This document shows, piece by piece, positions 1-10,009 of a stretch of DNA of 64,000 bases. Numbering within the stretch: position 1 is the stretch's first letter; every line of letters starts with the position of its first letter. The stretch covers positions 69,226,643 to 69,290,642 of the forward strand of contig OX377202.1 of assembly GCA_947396885.1 (NCBI GenBank), in the 5' to 3' direction. Both the position numbers and the translations under genes were made by a program. The DNA is from Heligmosomoides polygyrus polygyrus. Lineage: Eukaryota > Nematoda > Chromadorea > Rhabditida > Heligmosomidae. The notes beneath the pieces were generated by a model. That model did no database searches and had not been told where the DNA came from. It saw only the letters and a list, made by a program, of their open reading frames with translations.

Positions 1-280
1 TATATAGGGTTGTAGGGCGTTGTCTGAGAAGCACCGTAGTGGTTTTCAAATTTCCTGCGGACATCTGGGTAGGTCAAAAATTGCAAAAAACCATTTCACT
101 TCAATACGGGCCGTTAAAGCAGAACTGGCGCCTGGAACTGCCATGCTGTGGTTAGAATCTAACCTGCAAAAGGTTTGGGGCTGGAACAATAGCGGAATTA
201 CAGCAATTTCACAATTTGCTTGTTAGCCGTACAGTGACCGAAGTGGAACATTGAGGTGCGCCACTCACCACCAGCGACCG

Positions 281-346
281 GATGACCGAGTGGCTATGGG
301 GGCGGGCTTGCGGGAAAAGCGTCGGGGGGGGGGGGGGTTCGAAACT
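281..346 (+). repeat. tRNA-like module (A box and B box) in left arm of foldback
   Basis: The segment has a pol III A-box-like stretch at 283-299 (ACCGAGTGGC core, as in tRNA-Leu/Ser) and a B box GGTTCGAAACT at 336-346. Between them lies a run of about 14 G that is only three G in the matching right-arm copy. It does not fold as a complete tRNA, so it is a tRNA-derived promoter module rather than a tRNA gene. Confidence 0.6.
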
Positions 347-1810
347 GGAGGCGCTGCTCCTGGATTGCTGGTCTTGCTCCATCAATTTTTGCCGATATAA
401 AGTGTATCTTAACCGCGGTAGTGTGCCATACTGACATTATAACTTTATTTTAACCTGGATGATAAAATATAAACACAAAAATAAACACCCAAAGCAACAG
501 CGTTCATAATACCTAATTCGATCGGCCATTGAGGAGGAGCAGGCGACTTTTCTTTGCCTACAAAATAGATAACTTCAGAGCTCCAAAGATCGAGGAAAAA
601 ATATTATTTTATTTTTATTCATTATTTTCATTTTTATTTTAATTGATCAATTAACAATACTTATGTTGATTTTTTTTACCCCTCTTCGACTTATAGAGAG
701 GAAGCATAACAGTACCTATCTGTTTTCTTCATCCAAAACCAACCATATTGCAAGTGATCTCACGGCGGACACATACAGCATCCTCCTCACTGTTACAAGG
801 AGACGTAATGTCACTCACATCATCGTCATCGTCCGGCGACCAGGCTACATCCTGCGCTTCGTTCAAGTCAAGCTAACATCACGAACGAGAGAACGTCAAT
901 GCAATAAACATCAAACAAAAAAAGCTACCTGGAGTGTTTCCTCATCAGCACAATCAATATTCCTATACAAAGCATCTTGAAATATGCCCTGAAAGGCATC
1001 TGCTAGGGCGGTCTCCCTACGAATAGGGTCAGACTAGTCAGGAGGAAGGCAGTTAGCAAGACAACCAATAACTCGGTACGGAGAACACATTCTATTATAC
1101 AACTGATATTGAGTCGAGGGGAGGGAGGGTGTCGTATAGTGTGTCGAAGGACGATCACAACAATTGATCAAATTTAAATAATATATACATCAATTTATTA
1201 ATTAAAAATATAAATATAAATAAAAATCAATAATACGTAATTAGTACTTAATAAATAAATAAATAAAAAGATAAATCTTTTCGACTTTTGGAGTCATGAA
1301 GTAGTGCTAACAGGCCCACTGTCAATGCCTAAAGAAGACGGTCAAGATAAAGAATATTATCTATTTTCTATTTGGGACAGGCCCTTGAATGCTACCGACG
1401 AACTGCGAAGAAAAGTCACCTGTTCTCTCGTTCGTGATGTTAGCTTGACTTGAACGAAGCGCAGGCTGTAGCCTGTTAGCCGGACGAAACAATGATGTGA
1501 GTGATATTACGTCTCCTTGTAACAGTGAAGAGGATGCTGTTTGTGACGGCGGTGAGATCACTAGCAAAATTGTTGGTTGAGGATGAAGAAGACAGACTGG
1601 TACTGTTATGCTTCCTCTCCAGAAGTCGAAGAGGGGTCGAAAAAAAATCAACATAAATATAGTTAATTGATCAAATAAAATAAAAATGAAAATAATTGCA
1701 TAAAAATAAAATAATGTTTTTTCCTCGATCTTTGGAGTTCTGAAGTTATCTATTTTGTAGGCAAAGAAAAGTCGCCTGCTCCTCTCAATGGCCGATCGAA
1801 TTAGCTATTA

Positions 1811-1944
1811 GGCCTTGTTTAGTGTGCACGCGACGCGCGACGCGATGCATGCGTAGTGGCCAAATTGATCGAGCGACGCGATTGATCAATTCGGCAACTA
1901 CACATGTCATCGCGTCGCGCGTCGCGCGCACACTAAACGGGGCC
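1811..1944. mobile_element. PIF/Harbinger-type MITE, 134 bp, TTA target duplication
   Basis: The element begins GGCC and ends GGCC. Its near-perfect terminal inverted repeats of more than 35 bp are GC-rich and made of repeated CGACGCG. It is flanked by TTA at 1808-1810 and 1945-1947. The opposite arm of the surrounding foldback gives the empty site, a single TTA at the corresponding place (about 505-520 on the other strand). A 3-bp TTA/TWA duplication and GG-starting ends are typical of PIF/Harbinger. No coding capacity. Confidence 0.8.
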
Positions 1945-2098
1945 TTATAAACGCTGTTCCTTTGGGTGTTTATTTTTGTGTTTATATCGAGGTTAAAATA
2001 AAGTTATAATGTCAGTATGGTACATTACCGCGGTTAAGATACACTTTATATCGGCAAAAATTGATGGAGCAAGACCAGCAATCCAGGAGCAGCGCCTC

Positions 2099-2156
2099 CA
2101 GTTTCGAACCCGCGCTTTTCCCGCAAGCCCGCCACCCATAGCCACTCGACCATCCT
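2099..2156 (-). repeat. tRNA-like module in right arm of foldback
   Basis: This is the reverse-complement partner of the module at 281-346. The A box lies near 2153-2136 and the B box (GGTTCGAAACT) at 2110-2100 on the minus strand. The G run is not expanded here. This copy is closer to a tRNA-Leu/Ser-like internal promoter than the left one. Confidence 0.6.
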
Positions 2157-2477
2157 GTCGCTGCGGCGTTGATAGTGAGTGGCACACCTCAATGTTCCAC
2201 TTCGTTCACTGAACGGCTAACAAGCAAATTGTGATCGCTGTAATTCCGCTATTGTTCCAGCCCCAAACCTTTTGCAGGTTAGATTCTAACCACAGCATGG
2301 CAGTTCCAGGCGCCAGTTCTGCTTTATCGGCCCGTATTGAAGTGACATGGTTTTTTGCAATTTTTGACCTACCCAGATGTCCGCAGGAAATTTGAAAACC
2401 ACTACGGTGCTTCTCAGACAACGCCCTACAACCCTATATAGGTCACTTTTTAAATGGCCACGGGAAGTTCATTGACC

Positions 2478-3290
2478 TCCCTTGTTAGTGCGAAGGCCGA
2501 AGGCCTGAAAACCGTCCGGGGTGTGAGGGTTCTTCCGGGAAAAGATGTAGCATCACAGCATAGACCCTTGGCAGAAAATTTTAATTTTTGTACCCAGCAA
2601 ACCCAGTGTAGGACCAGAACCCAGAATCCGTTGGCGGAATTTGCGCGGCACAGAGCGCAATGAGCTACGGAGGACAGTGCTCGAAGCAGATCTTCCCGAT
2701 CCGAATGGCTCCACAAACGAGAACTGAAGGGGTGACCCAGAACGATCTTACGATTTTCCAAAGAAGCCTTCGGTGACATAAAACGAGGAACCTTCGAGGA
2801 AAGAAGGAGGTCTATAAGCAGTGACAGAAGACAATGGCACCCGAGCATTTTACAGTCTATAAGAAACTGAAGAGGCTGGCAAAAACTGCTGTAGTAAAAG
2901 CAAAGAACGCGAAGATGTAGATGTATGTATACGAGGAGCTTAGCGAGCCACAGGGAGAGAACCTCACGATCCGGCTGGCCAAGGCACGGCGTAGAATTTC
3001 GTCGAAATCGGAGTGGTGAAGAATGTGACAACAGGATACTACGGAAGTTAGTCGAGGTCAGAAAAAGATGGATGGAGTATTTCAAGTAACTCCTAAATGA
3101 GGGATTGGGGAGTGCTGAGTGAATCGGCCGAAATAGTTCTCCGACAGAGTCACAACAGATGGTAAAATGCCGGATGACTGGAGGGGCAGCGCCAAGTCGC
3201 AATCTCCAAGCACAAGGTGGACACGTCCGAGTGCTCCAACGTTCGAGGGATGCAACTAAGCGCTCGTTCTGTCGTTTCTTTTTCATTTAG
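2478..3290 (+). mobile_element. RTE-type LINE remnant (endonuclease end and linker)
   Basis: In several frames the plus strand spells RTE polyprotein pieces in the correct order: KDVASQHRPLAENFNFC around 2545, YKKLKRLAKTAVVKAKNAKM around 2850-2910, EELSEPQGEN near 2933, and VRKRWMEYFK near 3060-3090. This is the C-terminal side of the apurinic endonuclease and the stretch before the reverse transcriptase. Stops and frameshifts are frequent, so it is dead. It starts where similarity to the foldback family ends (about 2478). A long open frame on the opposite strand here (2450-3286) is a by-product. Confidence 0.75.
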
Positions 3291-3939
3291 AGAGAAAAAA
3301 ACTATCGTTATCAACCAGAGTAAGCTAATAGGGAGAAATCGTTATTGACTACCACCATCTTTGAACTAATCTTGCACTCAACGGCTGCGACATATCAAAC
3401 TGTTTTTTGTGGCAGTAAATGTTGGCCAGCACTCTTTCACACTTGGTTCTAAAGCTACCAAAAATCACGAAGCAAGGCAGGTGTTCGGATATCCCGCCAC
3501 CTGAGGCGAGGACGTTTTTAGCCTACCCTCTTGCTAGCGTCGTTGGACTAATTTCCATCTTGCGGCTGACGTGCCTTCTCTCAAGCCTTATGCGCTTTCT
3601 CTCAATCGCTTTTGTAGCGATTTGAAGCTCGAATGCTTTTGCGAGCTGTGCCATCCGACGGCCATACGACGATCCCAACGAGTCTTATCGCTAGAATTCC
3701 TGAAACGTACTTGCAAATGCATTGTTTGCTCAAGGATGTGGTCTTGGTTAGGACGCTTGATGCAGTGACAACTATTATATATGTGATCCCTGCCTCGGCT
3801 ATAAACTATAAATCACCGAAACGTCCTTTTGAAGTATTTGTTCTAAGCCACTCTTGGGTTACTGTATGTTTATTCATGTATTACATTGCACAGAGTTGCG
3901 CGCTATGTTAGATACAGAAATATAGAAATACAGTTATAT
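3291..3939. other. Unassigned stretch
   Basis: Only short open frames (at most 92 codons) without recognisable motifs. I see nothing I can name. Confidence 0.5.
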
Positions 3940-4012
3940 ATGTATATATAAATATAAATATATAAATATATAAATATAAATAAATAAATAAATAAATAAA
4001 TAAATATATAGC
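3940..4012. repeat. AT-rich microsatellite (AAAT/ATATAA)n
   Basis: The tract is runs of TATAA and AAAT units, including about eight perfect AAAT copies. The reverse strand is open only because the repeat lacks stops. Confidence 0.9.
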
Positions 4013-4883
4013 AGTATCGTCGTTATAATCAGAAAATAGTTGAGCAATATTGACAACTGTGTGAAAACCTGTTCGAAATATTCTGCGCCGTTATCTAGAC
4101 ACGTCATAATTGCTGTATCACGCCTTCTTCTTTCTTTTCTTTGCGTAGTATAGAACGAATTCCTTGCTTCACATGCCAAGAACTCTTCATCCGGAACTGT
4201 ACTGGTCTGTATAGTTGGTGTTTAGAGATGTGGAATTCTAAGAGTTGATAGCAGATCTTGTTCTATAGTCTCTTCTTAAATGGTGGAATGTTTGGTTCCT
4301 CTACAACCTTGCGTGCGGTTAGTTAAAGCCATCTCTTGCCAGGGGGCACAATTAGGGGACTCAGGGGCGAATGTGGATCAGGTCAAGACAATTATGGACT
4401 CGACTAATCTAGGTCATCTCGAACTCTAAAATTTTGAAACCTTGTTGAGATTTTTACGCCTTTGGGTAGATCATGTTGTTCTGATTCCAACAATGTGCCT
4501 TTCATAGAATATAAGCGACTTTGAAGAGAGTTATGGCAAAGCGGCGGAAACGGCGGATTAATCCACCGCCGGCCGCGTTTTGGCGAACGTTTACCGACGG
4601 TACTGTATGTTCGAAAGGACAGTGGGTTTAGCAACCCATTTCCGTGTTTCCTTCACAATGCTCTGATTGCGCACTAATGCGACCTCTGCTGGGTCTGAAA
4701 TTTCAATGATTGCTGACTTTCAGTGTAAGCTCTCTCTTCAATATTTTAAAACAAAAGTCAAGTTATTAACCACTCTTCAATATACAAGGCTACGACGGTT
4801 GATGAACCCTAGCCACTTCATATAGGGGAAAATGCTCCCTGCGTAATCTGCACTTCGTAAGCATTTAAACATTAAAATTGTGC

Positions 4884-5500
4884 TCAAGTTTGTTGTTTTT
4901 TAGTTTTGTCTGTTTTTCGTGTGCCACTCCATATTTGGGAACCATATTCCATGATTGGAATCACGTCAGTTTTGTAAAGCTTCATCAGTACTGTAGTATT
5001 ATTGCAGTATGTGGGCCTTTGGATTGCATGGATGAAAGGCCGTTCGTACGGTGAAATTGATGTGATTATCAAAACTTGTCCTTGCATCGAGGTGAACACT
5101 AGGATTGCGTAGATTACAGCCTATACTCAAAACATTATTATTGATTTTGTTTTCCACCTTTGGTAAGCATCCTATAGAAAGGTAGACGTTTTAGAAAGGT
5201 TGTTTGGACTTTCCCAAGCTGAAGCCCACTTCATCATTTTTGATACAGATTTCACTAAAGCATTCTAGACCTCCAAGTGGTTTAAATCGTTATAGTTTCC
5301 ATATTCCAAGCCGTCTGCAGACACCTGTAGTTTTTAGTTTTACTGAATGATGGGTTAGTCACTGGTGTAAATGAGAAACAATAGAGGCGAAAGAGCACAT
5401 CCTTGTTGCACTCCACTGGTGTAATCATAGCCTTTGGAGAAGTTTTCTGCCTTCACCGTCAGTTTTCTATTTTGTAGGTACGATACGTACATATGTGTTC
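4884..5500 (-). mobile_element. LINE reverse transcriptase remnant (CR1/jockey-like)
   Basis: Reading the minus strand downwards gives the RT order: NRKLTVKAENFSKGYDYTSG, then GCALSPLLFLIYTSD (motif B region, about 5400-5345), a decayed catalytic box (SADG where YADD is expected, near 5310), NPSVHLDARTSFDNHINF, and LMKLYKTDVIPIMEYGSQIW (4990-4930). Frameshifts and stops separate the blocks, so it is inactive. It may extend below 4884 but I cannot support that. Confidence 0.75.
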
Positions 5501-6537
5501 ATTTCTATGCTCCACCAAAGTGCGCCTTCAACGAAGAAAAGAAAACAGCAATAAAATGCTGCTGCGAAAGAAATCGTTCTGAATATTGTGGAATACGTAT
5601 AGTTAAAGGTAAATGAAGCGAATTAATAACAAAATAAGTTGACCATTTAAAACAATACTCATTTGTAAACGAAAAACGCGTACATTACTCCTGTTTCAAG
5701 ACCAGACGTTCTCGAATTATTTATTTTGTCTCCATTTATTATGCGCAACTGGAGCACATTCACTTAAAAACGCATATCCTGCTTCATCGGCATCTCTCAT
5801 CTGCACCTCCCACTCGGTGCTTCCCCACAGCTAATTCCTTTCCAGTTGAATTTTTGTTTCGCAAGCCTTCTTCCGCTGAGGTGACCCAGAAAAGCATTTG
5901 ACCTGACGGCGGTATCATGTATCATCTCACGCTTGCATCGTTTCAATTCGCTGTCCTAATTCGGCGTCGTCAACTAACTCAGCTGCATTGAATAATGAAG
6001 AACAAGCTAGTCTATGAAGTTACCTGCGTTCCCGATCAACACGCTGTGAACGTCCACGTCTGTCCGTGTTCCCAGAGCCGGCCGATTTGTTATGTTCGCG
6101 GCTGGAGGAAATTGTTCGCTTCGGATAATTGTTCCGTGATCCATTCGGTTTCCTTTTTGGGCCGCACCAGCGTAATGTGCCGACGTGAGTGCTGGAACTC
6201 TTGGAAATTGCAGGCAGGATGGAGGCTGCAAATCCGAGCTGAGCCTTCAGCAAAACAAAATATGCGCTTTGAACTCTACGGCTCCTGCATCTGAAGAGTT
6301 TTGCTATTCTATCTCTATTTCGAGCACATTGATCTGGTTCCACATTTTAACCGATCGATAGCTTTTTTGCTAAGGTTTTGGCATATTTTCATGTTTATTT
6401 TATGCTATGTATTTGTTGCAGTGTTATTTTTAGTCATTCTATAATCCTTGCACCCAATTCTACGAGTTCTATCCAAACTGACGCTTTAGACGTAGCCATT
6501 CATTAAAATGCTGCTCGAAATGGGACTCGATAACTGC
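5501..6537. other. Unassigned stretch
   Basis: Overlapping open frames of about 100 codons on both strands at 5995-6343 show no domain I recognise. No repeats were noticed. Confidence 0.4.
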
Positions 6538-7060
6538 TCAATCCCTTCTTGGATAGCGATGGAGATCATGTGCCCGAGTATTCCAATGGATTCTCCTCGC
6601 TGATGGACCACGTAGAGCGTCACATGGTTCGTTCAGGAAGAAATTCCAACAACGCGCTAGTGGGCGTCCTCTTGACATCCGCGGCATCCAGTCGGTGATG
6701 GCTCTCGTCCAGCGGGTGTCTGCGAAGCGCATTACCTGGCCGGCCCACCTAATTTTCGACGACTTGGCCCATGCGACAGCGTCTCTGATCTTCAAACGTC
6801 CGCGAAGCTCGGAACTCCGAAGGCCTTCTCTCACTTGCGTGAGTCGTGTCACTCCGAGCATCGTCCTCTCGATTCCACGCTGCGCGACGCTGATCGCCTG
6901 TTTTTGTATGGGCCAGGTCTCTGACCCTGAGGCGTATGTTAGGGCAGGAGGAGCGGTAGAGTGGACTGTTCGTGTTTTTGCAAACGTAGGGTACCTTTTG
7001 GCTTCGGTAGGGCGCCTTCTTCGCCTCCTAACCCCGATCTCAGCCTGTTGTCAGATGTGG
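6538..7060 (-). mobile_element. RTE-type LINE 3' end (RT C-terminal region)
   Basis: The minus strand carries LTYASGSETW, then GIERTMLGVTRLTQVREGLR, RLKIRDAVAWAKSSKIRWAG and TRAITDWMPR: the region after the RT catalytic core in RTE elements of hookworms and related nematodes. The downstream part (6538-6861) is open for 107 codons. The upstream part to about 7060 is frameshifted. The catalytic core is missing, so this is a 5'-truncated dead copy. The same family segment recurs at 47.6-48.0 kb. Confidence 0.8.
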
Positions 7061-7106
7061 AAGAAGCTAGTTTTATCGTGTGGGGGTGATGTCGAGCGTC
7101 CATTAA

Positions 7107-7425
7107 CACATTCGCGACGAGAGGGCTCTCGCGCACAATGCGCGCGACGGCCCGCTGCCTTGTTGGCGCGCGCGGGTGTCCACTCATTTGTGTGGACATC
7201 GTCCCTCGCGAGAGTTACTTTCTGTAAGTAAATTTTAATCGATCTTTGGAAGAAGATCCGAACATTGGTTTGTTACTACCATTTGGGAATTTGAAAAGAA
7301 AATCGAATAAAAACATCAAAAAAGGAAGTTTTTTCCAAAAATTCCCGTCCACACATATGAGTGGACACCGTCCATCGCACCCTCCCCGCTGTCCACTCAT
7401 ATGTGTGGACACCGTCGCGAATGAG
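7107..7425. mobile_element. piggyBac-type MITE, 319 bp, TTAA flanks
   Basis: The element is flanked by TTAA at 7103-7106 and 7426-7429. The termini are inverted repeats: CACATTCGCGACGA on the left and CTCATTCGCGACGG at the right end read inwards. Inside are three near copies of a palindrome around GTCCACTCATATGTGTGGAC (about 7178, 7349 and 7391). A TTAA target duplication is the hallmark of piggyBac. No transposase is encoded. Confidence 0.75.
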
Positions 7426-7429
7426 TTAA

Positions 7430-7880
7430 ACCACGCTTGTCTCGCTGAGGAAGCTCTCGTTAGATGCTGCCCCTACATGATCTCTTGGGGATGTTTCCAA
7501 TTACTTTTCCAAGTGTTTCTCACCGTCGCCTCATTCGTGAACACGATCGATAAGCATTGATTTGACCCATCATCAAGAAATGCTCATCGTTCTTCGGATT
7601 GCTATACAGACTGCTTTTATGCTTTTCGCGACTTTCACAAATTCTACTAACTGTTGCTAAGTGCAGCACATTTTATACACCGCATGTTATTGGTCTAGCT
7701 GTGCATTTCTTCCTGACCCCTCTACCATACACTGGCGAGAAACGGGTCGAGAGGTCGCAGATACATAGAAGCACTTGTACTCACTCTCTCGACTCAAGAG
7801 GTCAAAAAACATTTTCACCCAAAATTCACCTATAGACTTATTCGGGGTGCAGATCACCAATCTGGCAACCATTTTCGTTG
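7430..7880. other. Unassigned stretch
   Basis: Short open frames only. I see nothing recognisable before the LINE fragment that follows. Confidence 0.4.
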
Positions 7881-7899
7881 AAACGATGGATGCCAGAAG

Positions 7900-8715
7900 A
7901 TTGTGATGGGTATGTAGGGTACGTATGCAGATGATGTTGAGATCTACAAAAAGATTGGCAATGATGCGGATTCAATGTCTCTTCAGGTAGAGGTCCACTT
8001 AATTAGTCGCTGGGCAGAAATATGGGAATTGCCTCTCGCAATTGAGAAAGCACATCTTCTGATGATCGGTCCTAAAAACCATACCCAAACTCTGGAATAT
8101 CGAATTAACGGTCAGGTTTTAACTACGACTGATGAAGTAGAGGTCTCGGTTAATAAGAAACGACCTGTGTTTTTTCAAGCATTACAGCCTTTTAGTGAGA
8201 GAAGCCAATTATCGCATCTGTAACCTCTTTAGGGCTTTGAAATCCGAGCTTCCTGAGGTTTACATACGTGGTTTGAAAACCTACGTAAGACCTATAGTGG
8301 AAAGTGGGACATCAGTCTTCAGCCAACGAAAAAGAGAGATATAGACCTTCTAGAAAGCGCTCAAAATAGTTTCGCTAGGAAGCTTATGATGAGGTGCTTC
8401 TCAGTAGATTATAGTTCTATTCCAAACGGTACTCAACGGGCTTCTCTATTTTGTCTTTCTTCGCTGAAGAGCAGAAGAAAAATCGCTGATTTTGCCATGT
8501 TATACAAAATTGTTGCAAATAAGGTCTCCATTGACACAAATAAATTCCTTGACAGGATCTTGACAAGATCCGTGAGAGGGGAGTTGACACTTCGAGTCTC
8601 AGTTGCTCAATCGCAAATCAGATCAGATTTCTTAACCTATCGCATTCTCAAGGAATTCAACCCGCTACTGACTACTGATTCGTCACCCTTATTCAACACT
8701 ACCCAATAAAGCGGT
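7900..8715 (+). mobile_element. LINE RT C-terminal fragment with YADD box (CR1/jockey-like)
   Basis: YADDVEIYKKIGNDADSM starts at 7924 and runs in frame into the segment from 7975 (HLISRWAEIWELPLAIEKAH). After a frameshifted middle part, 8386-8709 continues with MMRCFSVDYSSIPNGTQRAS and IADFAMLYKIVANKVSIDT. YADD is the RT catalytic motif C and the rest is the thumb and C-terminal region of non-LTR elements. The N-terminal half is absent. A second piece of the same family lies at 39.96-40.10 kb. Confidence 0.75.
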
Positions 8716-8755
8716 ACCCTACCGCAGCCAAATTGTAATACTCAGTTGCAAAAAT

Positions 8756-8870
8756 GGGAGCAGTCCACAGACGCAAATGGCAGGATGACCACTCCCGGGA
8801 CCGAGCCCTCGACCTCTCTGCAAGTACGCTTCGCTATCCACTCAGCCACCCGTCGTCGCCGCCACCGATG
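8756..8870 (-). mobile_element. tRNA-derived SINE head
   Basis: On the minus strand an A box TGGCTGAGTGGA (8848-8837) is followed by a B box GGGCTCGGTCCC (8808-8797) at a tRNA-like spacing, preceded by GACGGG. This resembles a tRNA-Leu/Ser-derived SINE head. The body and tail limits are not clear. It does not fold as a complete tRNA. Confidence 0.5.
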
Positions 8871-9121
8871 CGAATAAATCACTTGAATGTAGACTGCAGC
8901 TTGGTTTAGGAAACGTAGGAAATCAATTTAATTGCTATAGTCTAACTTTATTTTGAGCTTCAAACCCTTTATATGTTAAGTTCAGAGCACGACAGGGCCA
9001 TTACAGGTGTCACTATTGTCATATCACCCCGCCCTGAAGTGCTATTACAATTTTTTGTCATTTTTGACCCAAGGTCACTTAGCGAAAACGGAACCCAGTT
9101 CTGCGATCCTCGTCCGATGCC

Positions 9122-9330
9122 CTACAGGACCATATAGGTCTCGTTCAGAATCTCCGCACCCAGTTCACTGACCACCCTTGTAAGTTCTATACAGACAGCA
9201 CTATCGTGTTCTATTCCAATAAAGAACTGATCTAGGCCATTTTTGATGTAACGGAACATGCATATGCCGTCTTTCCAAGGCGAACATCCACTCATTGTGG
9301 ATACAAGATAACCCCACTCCAGCCTATTTC
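9122..9330 (-). other. Short protein-like open frame, unknown
   Basis: The minus-strand frame (codons to a stop at 9122) reads like natural protein: GCSPWKDGICMFRYIKNGLD and FFIGIEHDSAVCIELTRVV, with balanced composition and no low complexity. I do not recognise the family. It could be one exon of a host gene or a captured fragment. A perfect 17-bp inverted repeat (GCAGTTCCTTCGGTTCC and its complement, about 9332-9395) abuts its upstream side. Confidence 0.3.
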
Positions 9331-9489
9331 TGCAGTTCCTTCGGTTCCTAGCGGGCTCCATCCGCTTGGAACCGAAGGAACTGCACAAATCCTATCCGAT
9401 TGTACATGCTTGTAGAAAGTCGCACAAAGCGGTTTCGCAGAGAACTGGGAAAGGAAGGGAACTGCAGAATCTGCCTTATAGTTATGCTC

Positions 9490-9602
9490 TCCATTTTTTT
9501 AAATATTCGAGTGATTTCTAATGCTCAGAAATTTTGAATACTCGAATTCGAATATTCAAAGTCGAATAAAAATCATTCGAGTACCTATTCGAATAAGTCA
9601 TC
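9490..9602. repeat. AATATTCGAA-rich tract
   Basis: Many irregular copies of ATTCGAAT/TATTCGA. A related tract is at 21.89-22.04 kb. No coding. Confidence 0.6.
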
Positions 9603-9690
9603 CTAGCAGAATTATAGTCTGCCTGATCTAATTTGAAACCGAATTTGTTGCTGAAAGCTGGTTGCTGTCCTGTATTGTTGGTAGTGAATT

Positions 9691-9706
9691 GTTTATGTAA
9701 CACTGT
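9691..9706 (+). repeat. Target-site duplication, left copy
   Basis: GTTTATGTAACACTGT matches 12889-12904 (GTTTATGTAACATTGT) with one mismatch, in direct orientation. The two copies bracket the whole Penelope-like composite, as expected for its integration footprint. Confidence 0.7.
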
Positions 9707-9787
9707 CCACGTCCGACTTTCCATAAATCTTGGCATTGTTAGCACTGATGATGTGAAGTTGACTGCAGCTGTTGACCAAGATTGGTA

Positions 9788-9849
9788 TCGACCTTTATTC
9801 CGCCTAACGTTTCGGCGATGTCGCCTTCGTCAGAGCCTGGAAGAGTCGA
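9788..9849 (-). ncRNA. Hammerhead ribozyme motif, 3' end of main PLE copy
   Basis: On the minus strand: outer stem I TCGAC/GTCGA, core CTGACGA, stem II GGCG-ACAT-CGCC, core GAAA, and the self-complementary stem III ACGT. The inner stem I pairing GGCT/AGCC is damaged by a change to AGGC, so cleavage may be weak. Layout and spacing are the same as in the partner motif at 12783-12844. Confidence 0.65.
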
Positions 9850-10009
9850 AGTAACATTTGGAAGCTATTCGCCCAAACACCATTTCATCTTACAGAAACT
9901 AATTCCTAAGGAAACAAGGAGACAAGGAGCGATGTAGTAGAAACCAGCAACGCTAACCTTTGCGGTGGAGGTCGAGATGATCCACCAGTCACCTTTAGCT
10001 GGAGGTGGG

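Larger units (their letters stand above)
1..2477. mobile_element. Large inverted-repeat (foldback) element, arms about 0.89 kb
   Basis: Positions 1-894 and 1422-2444 are reverse complements with scattered mismatches. Reading inward from both ends the order is the same: a shared terminus, the tRNA-like module, an AT-rich tract, then a block ending in GAACGAGAGAAC. The arms are about equal in length once the 134-bp MITE in the right arm is removed. The loop (895-1421) is AT-rich and carries no recognisable protein. A short relative lies at 51.5 kb and shares the same right-hand terminus, so this is a repeat family. The left terminus may start before the window. No transposase was found, so the element is presumably non-autonomous. 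The superfamily is not identified. Confidence 0.85.

Noticed and set aside
2450..3286. 278-codon open frame on the minus strand, the second longest in the window
   Set aside because: The opposite strand carries ordered RTE protein pieces across the same interval, so this frame is a chance antisense reading of a dead LINE.
3934..4179. Minus-strand open frame rich in Ile/Tyr/Phe, looking like a membrane protein
   Set aside because: It is the translation of an AT-rich microsatellite.
8756..8870. tRNA-Leu/Ser gene on the minus strand
   Set aside because: Only the internal promoter boxes are conserved; no acceptor stem or clear anticodon arm.
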